DNA of 44,880 nucleotides from Clostridia bacterium (GTDB taxonomy: Bacteria; Bacillota; Clostridia; Oscillospirales; RGIG577), in assembly GCA_017405765.1 (NCBI GenBank), contig JAFQZS010000048.1:1-44880 (forward strand), given 5' to 3'. A program made the position numbers and the translations under genes. The notes under the pieces are model-generated. The model was not told the DNA's origin, searched no databases, and saw nothing but the letters and a program-made list of their open reading frames with translations. Position 1 is the stretch's first letter; each line of letters opens with the position of its first letter. Below, in pieces: positions 24,382 through 33,034 of this stretch.

Positions 24382-26205
24382 TCAGCTTAAATACAATAGT
24401 GCGAATTTGCTCTTTGCCTTGAATCCGTCGGCATTTATCCACAAAAGCTTTGCCGTACTGCCGCCGCTTACGTCTGCGCTGCCGGGCGCGCTGAGTATCT
24501 TGATCGAAATAAGCCGGCTTTTTTCATTGTATACGGCAACATATACTGGAGTCTCTGCCGCAACGTCGCCCGTGACGTTAACGGCGCTGTCCTCCAGCGC
24601 GTAATTTACGGATTCACCCGTATCCGCATCAATAAGGGTACCCGAATTTCCGCCGGCCGAAACCGTAACGTTTATTTTAAACGGCACACCTACGTCGTTT
24701 CCGTTATATCCTATATGGGGATATATCTCAAAAACATATTCTCCCTCAGGCAGCCCCGGATCAAGCGAAACGTTCAATGCGTCGCCGCTTACGCTGTTCT
24801 CGCACACAACATACTCACTGAAGTCAGCCGTCTGAGGATATAAAGCCTTTACCGTGTGACGGCGTCCGAGCGTAAACGGCAGCATTTTCCCCATGCTGTT
24901 TTTAACGCTTACCTTGACCTCCTGCGGGCTTACACTATCGTAGCCCTCGTTCACGCTGAAACTTAAATCATTCGGGTCGCAGCTTACTATGATATCGTCA
25001 TCGCCGCCCCCGCCTACATTGAGATAAATATATACAGGGTCGGAGTCGCACGGTTTCCAATCGCCCGTAACTATAGTGGTCAACATCCATACGTAAGATC
25101 CCGCCGGCATAGACGCGGGGCGTATGTCTACGGTCAAAACGCTCATCGTCGTACCGCGATCTACGGTTATATACTGCATCGGGTTTATCCCGGCAAGGTT
25201 GGAGCCATTAGGAGCCGTGGCCGATACGAGTTCTGTGGTATAAGCCGAGATATACGTATTTTCAGCATAGCTGTCGTCGGAATAATAACGTGCCGACGCG
25301 GAAATGACGCTTTCGATCGTCGGCGTATTTCCCTTTTCAACGTCGAACGATAATTCATCGGGCGTAAACTCGGTATACAGCTCATTGTCCGTTGCGTTCA
25401 CAGTGACCGACACGGTAAACGGCGTATCGCCCAGATAACAGTTATAACCCTCACATTCTACGTTTATTGCTTCAAAATCGCATGAATACGTGCCCGCATC
25501 AAGACCTTCGGAAAGCCTAAAGGTGGTCTTATTACCGCTTGACTCCCACGATAAATAATAAAGCAGCGTATTTTCAGCATCATACGTACAGGGAGTCATT
25601 TCCGCATACTGCACATCGACTTCGGACGCCGCAGTAATTTCGTACGCCATTATTTCCATGCTGTCGCTTGGCGATTCGGTATACCCCTCATCAACGATGA
25701 ATTCAATGGAGTCGGGCTCATAAGCTATCACGGCGTCGCCCTCTATGGTTCCGCCGCCTCCTCCGTCTGCCAAAACGCGGAGATACCCGTTGCCGTCTTC
25801 TCCGTTAAATACGACGTTTCCTATGATCTGAGGCTCGAACCACCAGTCGTAATATCCTGGGGGCAGCTCCGAACCGTCAGGCGCGCTGTGGAGCTCGAAG
25901 GTTATGGTATTATTTGCGCCGATGGTGTATCCTATATAATCTCCCAGATCGCCGTCAAATTCATAGAAAGACACGCTGTCAACAAGTTTCAGTCCGACCA
26001 GTTGGAAATCTGCCGTGCAAACGGGTTCCGCCACAGCGTATCGCAGCTGACCGGGCGCCTCGGCGGCCCCGAACATTATGTGATTCTCATCGCCGTAGAC
26101 CACTTCCGGCAAAGCCGGTTCGGCCATTGCGAACACACCCATGCCAAGGAGCATGGCAAGCGCCACGATAAGTGCCGTCATCTTTTTTAATGATCTTGGT
26201 TTCAT
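24382..26205 (-). CDS. large secreted protein with Ig-like repeats
   Basis: About 607 residues. I chose ATG 26205 over ATG 26211 because GGAGGG is 7 bases from the former and 1 from the latter. Signal peptide (KKMTALIVALAMLLGMGVFA-MAEP). At least three related units start with a proline/aspartate strand and a conserved turn: YEPDSIEFIVDEGYTESPSD, FTPDELSFDVEKGNTPT and CDPNDLSFSVNEGYDSVSPQ. Each is followed by about 90 residues of beta strands closing with DAGTYSCDF or PAGSYVWML or PEGEYVFEI, an immunoglobulin-like pattern. Gly-rich linkers (DGGGGG, GGGGDDD) separate the units. Composition is very acidic. No LPXTG or SLH anchor is visible. Adhesive or scaffold role is possible; I do not recognise the full-length family. 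It lies 71 bases downstream of the histidine kinase and may share its transcript. Confidence 0.7.
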   Translation of the reverse strand: MKPRSLKKMTALIVALAMLLGMGVFAMAEPALPEVVYGDENHIMFGAAEAPGQLRYAVAEPVCTADFQLVGLKLVDSVSFYEFDGDLGDYIGYTIGANNTITFELHSAPDGSELPPGYYDWWFEPQIIGNVVFNGEDGNGYLRVLADGGGGGTIEGDAVIAYEPDSIEFIVDEGYTESPSDSMEIMAYEITAASEVDVQYAEMTPCTYDAENTLLYYLSWESSGNKTTFRLSEGLDAGTYSCDFEAINVECEGYNCYLGDTPFTVSVTVNATDNELYTEFTPDELSFDVEKGNTPTIESVISASARYYSDDSYAENTYISAYTTELVSATAPNGSNLAGINPMQYITVDRGTTMSVLTVDIRPASMPAGSYVWMLTTIVTGDWKPCDSDPVYIYLNVGGGGDDDIIVSCDPNDLSFSVNEGYDSVSPQEVKVSVKNSMGKMLPFTLGRRHTVKALYPQTADFSEYVVCENSVSGDALNVSLDPGLPEGEYVFEIYPHIGYNGNDVGVPFKINVTVSAGGNSGTLIDADTGESVNYALEDSAVNVTGDVAAETPVYVAVYNEKSRLISIKILSAPGSADVSGGSTAKLLWINADGFKAKSKFALLYLS

Positions 26206-26275
26206 TTTCATTCCCTCCGTTTCTTTATACTTAAAAACATAGTTTTATCGCGCCGATCAACGTTTGTCACTGCGC

Positions 26276-27778
26276 CTACTGCTTCTTTTTACCGTCTGCA
26301 AGCGGCAGGTCGAAGGCGAACTCCGTATATTCGCCCATAACGCTCTTTACGGTTATGTCCTCGCCGTGGCGGTTTATTATCGTCTTGCAAATGTAAAGGC
26401 CGAGTCCCGTGCCCCGTTTGTCAAGGCTTCGCGAACGGTCGGACTTGTAAAATTTCTCGAAAAGGCGCGGCAGCTCGTCGGGCATTATGCCCTCGCCGGA
26501 ATTCTTAACAGATATGTGCGCTTTCTTCCCCTGCGGCATGATCATTATCTTTAGGCTTCCGCCCTGATTTGTGAATTTCACCGCATTGTCGCAGAGATTG
26601 TATATTACCTGGAATATGGAGTCGTAGTCCGCCGTCACGTTTATCGTCGGGGACAGAAAATCCACGTCTACCTCTATTTGCTTGCTCGATATGGCCGCCT
26701 CAAAGCTCAAAAGTATATTCGACATCATCTCACAGACATTGAAATCCACCAAATTGAGCTTAAGCTCGCCCGCTTCTATCTTTGCGATATCCAAAAGGTT
26801 TTTAACGAGCCTTGACAGGCGTAAGACCTCGTTTCTTACAACAATAAGATATTTCCTGTGCTCTTCCGGCTTTATCGTATTGTCGAGAATGCCGTCCATA
26901 AATCCTGCGATCACCGTCATAGGAGTTCTTAAGTCGTGCGACACGTTTGCGATAAAGTCGTTTCGCATCTTGTCAATGTTGCGAAGCGACGCCGCCATAT
27001 TGTTGAACGCCATGGCAAGGTCGCCTATCTCATCGTTACTTGTGACGGGTACATATACGTCAAAGTTCCCTTTTGCGAACTGCCTTACCGCCACGCTCAT
27101 GCGCTGGAGCGGTTTTATCATGCGAAGAGACATTATATATGTCGCAATACAGCACAGTATAAGTATTATAAGCACGGCTATGATATAATAGCCCTTTATG
27201 TTATTTATAAAGTAATTGAGTGGCAGCGTAGTGGAAACAAATACCGCGCCTATCACTTTTGAGTCGCTGCCGTATACGGGCACGCCCACAACATAGGCAT
27301 TCTTCGGATAAAATCCCTCTTCGCTCGCGCTTTCCGCAAAGGTGTCTCCCTTCATCACATCATTAAGATACTCCTGTGGTACGTCCGTCCTGTCAAAAGG
27401 CATGTCGGTGCGCACCGCCGCGTAAAGTATCTTGCCGCTCGTATCGGTCACTATCGTATCGGAGTTCATGCTCTCGTTGTAAATATTTAAGAAGGTCACA
27501 TATGAATACTCCGCCGAAACCGTATAATTCTCCATAAGCACCGTCGTCATGTCGCTCACCTTCGTTGCTACGGAATAAAGCTGGTTTTGCTTTTCCGTTT
27601 CAACGTAGCTTGAAAGCATGTTGAAAAGTATCGCTCCAAAGGCGACAAGGCACATTACGAGGATGAGCACGATGCTGAAAAACAGCTTAAGATACAGACT
27701 GCCCGAACCGCGCTCTCTCGACGCGGCTTTATTATAATCGTATTCCGCCTTCGGCGCATCAATCCGAGTCGACTTCAA
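26276..27778 (-). CDS. membrane sensor histidine kinase (HAMP, HisKA)
   Basis: 500 residues; start TTG 27778, overlapping the regulator gene by 20 bases. Transmembrane helix about 29-53, extracytoplasmic sensor domain about 54-195 (with YVVGVPVYGSDSKVIGAVFVS, a Cache-like strand), second helix 197-219, HAMP 220-272, HisKA with the phosphoacceptor His281 in VSHDLRTPM, then HATPase_c with NLCDNAVKF (N box), ISVKNSGEGI (G1) and GTGLGLYICKTII (G2). It should phosphorylate the partner encoded just upstream. The signal is unknown. Confidence 0.93.
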   Translation of the reverse strand: MKSTRIDAPKAEYDYNKAASRERGSGSLYLKLFFSIVLILVMCLVAFGAILFNMLSSYVETEKQNQLYSVATKVSDMTTVLMENYTVSAEYSYVTFLNIYNESMNSDTIVTDTSGKILYAAVRTDMPFDRTDVPQEYLNDVMKGDTFAESASEEGFYPKNAYVVGVPVYGSDSKVIGAVFVSTTLPLNYFINNIKGYYIIAVLIILILCCIATYIMSLRMIKPLQRMSVAVRQFAKGNFDVYVPVTSNDEIGDLAMAFNNMAASLRNIDKMRNDFIANVSHDLRTPMTVIAGFMDGILDNTIKPEEHRKYLIVVRNEVLRLSRLVKNLLDIAKIEAGELKLNLVDFNVCEMMSNILLSFEAAISSKQIEVDVDFLSPTINVTADYDSIFQVIYNLCDNAVKFTNQGGSLKIMIMPQGKKAHISVKNSGEGIMPDELPRLFEKFYKSDRSRSLDKRGTGLGLYICKTIINRHGEDITVKSVMGEYTEFAFDLPLADGKKKQ

Positions 27779-28445
27779 ATTTATATCCCACTCCCCAAAC
27801 AGTTTTGAGTCTCCACTTGTCGCTTACGCCCTCGAGTTTATCTCTTAAGCGCTTAACATGTACGTCTACCGTGCGGCTGTCTCCGAAATATTCAAAGCCC
27901 CACACCGCATCCAAGAGCTGGTCGCGCGTAAATACGCGGTTAGGATTGGACGCCAGATGATAAAGAAGCTCAAGCTCCTTAGGAGGAACGTCTATCTTCT
28001 TGTCGTTTATTTTAAGCTCATAATTCGCAATGTTTATGTACAGCTTATCAAACGAAACGGCCTTCTGCTCGTCGGAGTCGCCTCTGAAGCGGCGAAGCAC
28101 GGCCTTGACTCTGGCCATTACTTCCTTTGCGTCGAACGGTTTCACAACATAGTCGTCGGCGCCAAGCTCCAGCGCGATTATCTTGTCGAACGTCTCGCCC
28201 TTTGCGGTGAGCATTATAACGGGGACGTTGTGCTTTTTTCTAAGCTCTTTCAAAACGCTCAATCCGTCCGTTTTGGGAAGCATTATATCAAGTATCATAA
28301 GATCGGGATGGAACGACTCAAAAAGCGCTACGGCCTCGTCTCCGTCATGTCCCATCTTAACGCTGTATCCCTCTTTTTCAAGATAAAGCCGCAAAAGCTC
28401 GCATATGTTTACGTCGTCGTCTATAACCAAAACTTTAATAGGCAT
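27759..28445 (-). CDS. OmpR/PhoB-family response regulator
   Basis: 228 residues; start ATG 28445. Receiver domain 1-118 with acidic pocket IDDD, phosphoacceptor Asp53 in LMILDIMLPKTDG, the switch Thr in VIMLTAKGE and the Lys in DDYVVKPFDAKEV. The winged-helix output domain (about 130-225) includes ELLYHLASNPNRVFTRDQLL and RTVDVHVKRLRDKL. A -10-like TATAAT lies upstream on the minus strand. Target genes are not apparent, although the secreted Ig-like protein downstream is a candidate. Confidence 0.95.
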   Translation of the reverse strand: MPIKVLVIDDDVNICELLRLYLEKEGYSVKMGHDGDEAVALFESFHPDLMILDIMLPKTDGLSVLKELRKKHNVPVIMLTAKGETFDKIIALELGADDYVVKPFDAKEVMARVKAVLRRFRGDSDEQKAVSFDKLYINIANYELKINDKKIDVPPKELELLYHLASNPNRVFTRDQLLDAVWGFEYFGDSRTVDVHVKRLRDKLEGVSDKWRLKTVWGVGYKFEVDSD

Positions 28446-28492
28446 ATTAAAAATCCCTGCTTCCTTATTGATAAAAATAATATTACAATATA

Positions 28493-28498
28493 ATTATA
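28493..28498 (-). promoter_or_regulatory. -10 box for the two-component operon
   Basis: TATAAT on the minus strand about 50 bases upstream of the regulator; the -35 region is weak (TATCAT at 17 bases), which may mean activator dependence. Confidence 0.4.
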
Positions 28499-28542
28499 CC
28501 ACTAATTATTCGCATATGATAGCGTTTCATAAAAAAATTCGG

Positions 28543-28571
28543 TTGCCAACTTCGTAAATAACAATTATAAT
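28543..28571 (+). promoter_or_regulatory. sigma-A promoter of ychF
   Basis: TTGCCA (28543-28548) and TATAAT (28566-28571) with a 17-base spacer. Confidence 0.8.
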
Positions 28572-28613
28572 ATACATCGAATAATAAATAAACTAAAAAG
28601 GATATGATGATAT

Positions 28614-29708
28614 ATGAAATTAGGTATCGTAGGCCTTCCGAACGTCGGAAAGTCAACGCTTTTCAACGCGATAACGAACGCAGGCGCGCAGTCGGCAAAT
28701 TACCCCTTCTGCACCATCGACCCTAATGTGGGCATAGTTGCAGTACCGGACGAACGACTCGACGTGCTCACTAAGATGCACGCCTCGAAAAAGACTGTGC
28801 CCGCAACGATAGAATTCGTTGATATCGCAGGTCTCGTTAAAGGCGCGAGCCGAGGCGAGGGACTGGGAAACAAGTTCCTCTCGCACATACGCGAGGTCGA
28901 CGCCATAGTTCACGTCGTGCGCTGCTTTGAGGATACGAATATCGTCCACGTTGACGGAAGCATCGACCCGCTTAGAGACATCGAAACGATAAACCTTGAG
29001 CTTATATTCTCCGACATAGAGATGATAGACCGCCGCATCGACAGAACGAAAAAGGCGATGAAGGGCGACAAGTCTCTTCAGTTCGAGGTCGACCTTCTTG
29101 AGCGTGTAAACGCCGTTTTAAACGAGGGAAAGTCGGCAAAAAGCATCGACTTCTCCGAAAAAGAGTGGGAAATAATGAGGACGATACCGCTTTTAAGCTT
29201 AAAGCCCGTCATCTACGCCGCAAACATGAGCGAGGACGATTTTAAGGGCGGATATACGAACAATCCGCACTTTCAGAAGGTAAAAGAGCTTGCCGAAAGC
29301 GAGCATACGATAGTTCTGCCCGTATGCGCCCGTCTCGAGGAGGAGATACAGGGACTCGAGCCCGACGAACGCATGATGTTCCTTGAAGAGCTCGGCATAA
29401 AGGAATCAGGGCTTGACGCGCTCGTTCGCGCCTGCTACTCGCTTTTGGGACTTATAAGCTTCCTTACGACCGGCCCCGATGAAACGAGAGCATGGACCAT
29501 AAAGCGCGGCACGAAAGCGCCGCAGGCCGCAGGAAAGATACACAGCGACTTCGAGCGCGGCTTCATCCGCGCGGAGGTCGTGTCCTACGACGACCTTGTG
29601 ACCTTGGGCTCCAATACCGCCGCGAAGGAAAAGGGCCTCGTTCGCAGCGAGGGCAAGGAATACGAGGTAAAAGACGGCGACGTTATCCTTTTCAGATTTA
29701 ACGTATAA
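28614..29708 (+). CDS. ychF: Obg-family GTPase/ATPase YchF
   Basis: 364 residues, standard length. Start ATG 28614. P-loop GLPNVGKST, switch regions in [12 protein letters not shown] and [17 protein letters not shown], and NMSED in place of the GTPase NKxD motif, which is the known YchF change favouring ATP. A C-terminal TGS domain ends [13 protein letters not shown] ribosome-associated, highly conserved protein linked to stress and redox responses. The DUF1624 gene starts one base after its stop. Confidence 0.97.
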   Translation: MKLGIVGLPNVGKSTLFNAITNAGAQSANYPFCTIDPNVGIVAVPDERLDVLTKMHASKKTVPATIEFVDIAGLVKGASRGEGLGNKFLSHIREVDAIVHVVRCFEDTNIVHVDGSIDPLRDIETINLELIFSDIEMIDRRIDRTKKAMKGDKSLQFEVDLLERVNAVLNEGKSAKSIDFSEKEWEIMRTIPLLSLKPVIYAANMSEDDFKGGYTNNPHFQKVKELAESEHTIVLPVCARLEEEIQGLEPDERMMFLEELGIKESGLDALVRACYSLLGLISFLTTGPDETRAWTIKRGTKAPQAAGKIHSDFERGFIRAEVVSYDDLVTLGSNTAAKEKGLVRSEGKEYEVKDGDVILFRFNV

Positions 29709-29709
29709 T

Positions 29710-30414
29710 ATGACCGAAAATAAGCTGTCCGCAAAAAAGCCGCGCCTGCTCTTCATAGACGCTTTGCGCGGCTTTTCCGTCATATCCATGATATTTTATC
29801 ATCTTGCCTTCGATATATACGATTTCGGCATATATCCCTTAGGTATAGGCACGCCTCCGTTTGAGGTGTGGCGCATGAGCATCGTGACGGTGTTTTTGAC
29901 GCTGAGCGGCATCTCGCAGAATTTAAGCCATAGCAGACTGCGGCGCGCGCTTATCACGATCGCGGCGGCGTACGTCGTTACCGTCGCTACCTATTTTTTC
30001 GATCCGCACGAATACGTAGTGTTCGGCGTACTGCACTGTCTGGGCTTTTCGGCGCTCATCTATGCGGTGTTTAAAAAACATATAGACCGCATACCGCTTG
30101 CGCCGTTTGTTTTCATGGCGGCGTTTATAATTCTGCTCGTTGTAAAGTTTCCCACCGTAAGCGTGCCGCATCTTTACGCCTTCGGGCTGCCAGACGCGGA
30201 CTTCGTGTCGAGCGACTATTATCCGCTTCTTCCGAATGTCTTCTTATTCCTGTTCGGCACGTCGCTCACGCCGTATCTTTTAAAAGAAAAGCCTAAGTCT
30301 TTTCTTATGCGCACCCATGCGCGCCCGCTTGACTTCGTAGGCCGCCATGCGCTGATAATTTATCTTCTCCACCAGCCTATAATGGTGGGGATAATAACGC
30401 TTATTATGAGATAA
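29710..30414 (+). CDS. DUF1624 / heparan-alpha-glucosaminide N-acetyltransferase-like membrane protein
   Basis: 234 residues with about seven hydrophobic segments. It begins RLLFIDALRGFSVISMIFYH, the hallmark of the DUF1624/acyltransferase superfamily (catalytic-type His in MIFYH), and continues FLTLSGISQNLSHSRLRRA, GVLHCLGFSALIYAV and GRHALIIYLLHQPIMVGII. Members are thought to move acyl groups across the membrane onto cell-envelope sugars; the substrate is unknown. Translationally coupled to ychF and followed by a terminator. Confidence 0.85.
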   Translation: MTENKLSAKKPRLLFIDALRGFSVISMIFYHLAFDIYDFGIYPLGIGTPPFEVWRMSIVTVFLTLSGISQNLSHSRLRRALITIAAAYVVTVATYFFDPHEYVVFGVLHCLGFSALIYAVFKKHIDRIPLAPFVFMAAFIILLVVKFPTVSVPHLYAFGLPDADFVSSDYYPLLPNVFLFLFGTSLTPYLLKEKPKSFLMRTHARPLDFVGRHALIIYLLHQPIMVGIITLIMR

Positions 30415-30447
30415 AACCGCCGGATAATGAATCTACCCGGCGGTTTT
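30413..30447 (+). terminator. terminator after the DUF1624 gene
   Basis: The stem AAAACCGCCGG / CCGGCGGTTTT starts within the stop codon region. Confidence 0.85.
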
Positions 30448-30554
30448 GATTTGCGGAGTCTCCGAATGGGGCTGTTTAAGTTTTTTGTGGGAGTTTTTCA
30501 CATTAGGCATTAAAATTCAGGGACGAGAAATCCTAACCCTTTGATATGTGCGCC

Positions 30555-30955
30555 TCACGGCGAACTGTTGTAGTGGATAGCGGCATCGGTGAGGAAATTG
30601 TTGTATTCCCCTATGATTATATTGTTCCACTGTATCCTTAAACCGGTGTAATACGCATCTTTAAGATTGAAACAACCGGAGAATGCGGAGTCGTAATTGC
30701 AGCCATTAAAAGCATATCTGCCAATATATCCCGCACTTAAAGGCAGGCTCATATATGTAAGGTCTCTGCAACTATTTAACGCATACTCACCTATGTACGT
30801 CAACTCTTCGGGTATTGTCACGGACCTGAGCACACTGCGGTCTTTGAATGCATTGCCGCCTATACTCGTCACACACTCTACGTTTGTCACTTACTTAAGC
30901 GCGCTGCAATCCTCGAATGCATAACTGCCTATACTATTCACAGCACGGACATCTA
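30555..30955 (-). pseudogene. BspA-type leucine-rich repeat (LRR_5) protein fragment
   Basis: Minus-strand reading gives VNSIGSYAFEDCSALK, a TAA, then the same frame continues VTSIGGNAFKDRSVLRSVTIPEELTYIGEYAL and LPLSAGYIGRYAFNGC, regular ~23-residue BspA/LRR_5 repeats. The C-terminal part (DAYYTGLRIQWNNIIIG, AAIHYNSSP) is the usual cap after the last repeat. There is no start or signal sequence on the 5' side and an in-frame stop divides it. The parent would have been a large surface protein; what remains is a relic of about 130 codons. Confidence 0.8.
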
Positions 30956-30973
30956 TATACTTTTCTTTTTAAA

Positions 30974-31014
30974 CAAAAAACAACGTTCGGATTTATGATT
31001 CCAAACGTTGTTTT
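30974..31014 (-). terminator. terminator after the GNAT gene
   Basis: The stem AAAACAACGTT / AACGTTGTTTT on the minus strand runs into six T's, about 20 bases after the acetyltransferase stop. Confidence 0.8.
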
Positions 31015-31033
31015 ATACCGTCAATGCCGAGCG

Positions 31034-31600
31034 TTATTCTATTCTCTTCTCAAATCTGAACATTCCCTCTTCAAATTGCGCGGGCGTTTCGCTGTTTTCA
31101 TTCTCGGGGTCGTTCGGATCCGGATTAAGACTCCAGAAAAACTCCACAATGTGAAAGCCGCATCGGTTTACATAAAAATGTATATTGCGTTTTTCAAAAT
31201 ACGGCGTGACCGTCTCCCATACCTTTACCTCGGGATGAATCCGCTCTATGGCTCGCCACGCCTCGTATCCTATGCCCTTACTGTGAGCGGCTGGCGCTAC
31301 GAACAAAAGCTCAAGCTCGCCTCGTTCGCCGTCCGTCTTTAACACCGCGCCGCCGACTTTCTCGCCTCCGCGCATGATACGGTACGCTTCGCCTTCGCTT
31401 ATAGCTTTCTCTATCGTTTCTATCGATATTATCTCGCCGTCTTCTTCAAAACGATCGTCTCTTTTGCCGAATTCTTCAAGCGCGCCATAGTTGAAAGCGT
31501 CCTGATTGTCCCTTATAAATTCGGCATGATCGTCCGGCGAAAGAGGGACGATCCTTATTTGTGACAGACTCGCATCCTCGCCCATTCTTATCTTATTCAT
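31034..31600 (-). CDS. GNAT-family N-acetyltransferase
   Basis: About 188 residues. I chose the ATG at 31600, which overlaps the preceding stop by one base (TGATG) and indicates coupling; ORFs from 31627 start inside the upstream gene. The GNAT core is seen as GEAYRIMRGGEKVGGAVLKTD, LELLFVAPAAHSKGIGYEAWRAIE (acetyl-CoA loop) and NIHFYVNRCGFHIVEFF. The acidic C-terminal segment (PNDPENENSETP) is unusual. Substrate unknown. Confidence 0.8.
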   Translation of the reverse strand: MNKIRMGEDASLSQIRIVPLSPDDHAEFIRDNQDAFNYGALEEFGKRDDRFEEDGEIISIETIEKAISEGEAYRIMRGGEKVGGAVLKTDGERGELELLFVAPAAHSKGIGYEAWRAIERIHPEVKVWETVTPYFEKRNIHFYVNRCGFHIVEFFWSLNPDPNDPENENSETPAQFEEGMFRFEKRIE

Positions 31601-32340
31601 CACATCTCGGAAAGCATATGCCTGCATTTTTCAAGCATTGCTTCTATACCCTCTATCGACTTTGAAAGGCGCTCCTTTTCCGCTGCAAGCTCATCCTCGT
31701 CGTCGATAACGTCGGCCTTGTCGAACGGGAACTCGTCCTCCATATCGTCTATCATCGTTCTTATCTGACCGCGCGCCGTTTTTAACGCCTTTTGGCGTTC
31801 CGCGATCTCTTCGTCGGTCATAGTGTCAAAATCGGGCGTTCTGAACTTCTTCGCCGCTTCAAGCGCTTCGCTCAGCGCGTCAAGTCTGCAATATTCATAC
31901 GCCGACGACGCCGTTATAAAAAGGCTTGCCGAATCGAGCGTCTGGTAGGGGTTAAGATCGGGATTCAGTATTTTTAAAATCTCGGCATATGTCTCGTCAA
32001 GCTCTTCGCATTCATCCTCGGAAAGAGCGGCGCGCACGTCCTGCAAATGCATTTGCATCTCATAGAACATCTCGTCCGAAATAAGCTCCTCCTCTGCACG
32101 TCTCTCGGCCTCCCCCCTATCCACGCCGTCCTGTACGGCGGCGAGCACATACTGAAGCTTTACCATATCTATCTGAAGGCGCTGCAGCTTTAACGGCAGT
32201 CCCTCCGTCGCTTTGTTATATCGTATCTGAAGCGACTTACTCTCAAAATAAGTCATTCTGTCGCGTTCCAAAAGAAGCTCTATGACCTCATCGTACAGTT
32301 TTTTCATCTTTTTTACTGCGGTTCGGCTCTCTGCCATCAT
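31600..32340 (-). CDS. acidic helical protein, function unknown
   Basis: 246 residues, ATG 32340 (or 32337) with AAGGAG just upstream. Almost entirely predicted helix, strongly acidic, with heptad-like leucines (LQRLQIDMVKLQYVLAAV; AAEKERLSKSIEGIEAMLEKC). No signal, membrane helix or catalytic motif is visible. Parts recall YlbF/YmcA-type helical proteins, but not clearly enough to name it. It lies 30 bases downstream of the nitroreductase and is coupled to the GNAT gene. Confidence 0.65.
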   Translation of the reverse strand: MMAESRTAVKKMKKLYDEVIELLLERDRMTYFESKSLQIRYNKATEGLPLKLQRLQIDMVKLQYVLAAVQDGVDRGEAERRAEEELISDEMFYEMQMHLQDVRAALSEDECEELDETYAEILKILNPDLNPYQTLDSASLFITASSAYEYCRLDALSEALEAAKKFRTPDFDTMTDEEIAERQKALKTARGQIRTMIDDMEDEFPFDKADVIDDEDELAAEKERLSKSIEGIEAMLEKCRHMLSEM

Positions 32341-32370
32341 TATTCTCCTTGATCTTTACTGTATTTTTCG

Positions 32371-32961
32371 TTAAATCATCGTTACGGGATTGCCCTTTCG
32401 CGCAAGCGGCTCACGCACGGGAAGGCCGTCCTCAGTATCGGCATATCCCAGCGCCACCGATACGAATACGCGCTCGTCGGGCTTCATGCCGAGCGACATA
32501 AGATACTCGTTTATAACGTCGTTCTCATTAAGCCACTTTAATTGGTTTATATAACAGCTCCCCAAATCGAGCGCGTTCGCCATGAGCATCATATTTTCGG
32601 CCGCCAGCGCGCAGTCTGCAAGATTATTGGTATAATCCTTTTTGTTTGCAAGCACCGCGAGCACGGGCGCGTTGTAGTGGAACGTATAATTCTCTCTTTT
32701 CGAGGCTGTTACAGCGCGCGCCATCGCGGGATACATGCCCGGCTTTGTTTCCCACAGGGCGAACTGCTCCATTACGAGTTTTGAGAGCGTATCCAGCGCG
32801 GCGCGGTCGGTTATCACGATAAAATGCGTGCTTTGGCTGTTGCTGCCGCTGGGCGCATATCGCCCCGCCTCAACGACCTTTTTTATAAGCTCGGCCTGAA
32901 GCGGCGCGTCCTTATATTTTCTTGTGCTTCTTCGAGTTCTCATAAGCTCGAATGCATCCAT
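32371..32961 (-). CDS. nitroreductase-family flavoprotein
   Basis: 196 residues from the ATG at 32961 (MDAFELMRTRRSTRKYKD), preceded by AAAGGAGGT; the longer frame reaching 33045 overlaps the upstream gene's stop region. FMN-binding landmarks: RRSTRKY, EAGRYAPSGSNSQSTHF, CALAAENMMLMANALDLGSCYI and VSVALGYAD. It transfers hydride from NAD(P)H through FMN to an unknown acceptor. Confidence 0.9.
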   Translation of the reverse strand: MDAFELMRTRRSTRKYKDAPLQAELIKKVVEAGRYAPSGSNSQSTHFIVITDRAALDTLSKLVMEQFALWETKPGMYPAMARAVTASKRENYTFHYNAPVLAVLANKKDYTNNLADCALAAENMMLMANALDLGSCYINQLKWLNENDVINEYLMSLGMKPDERVFVSVALGYADTEDGLPVREPLARKGNPVTMI

Positions 32962-33034
32962 AGCTTTACCTCCTTTATGATATGCCCGATAATCATAAAG
33001 CAGGGCATGGCCCTGCTTTACTATCATTGATATT

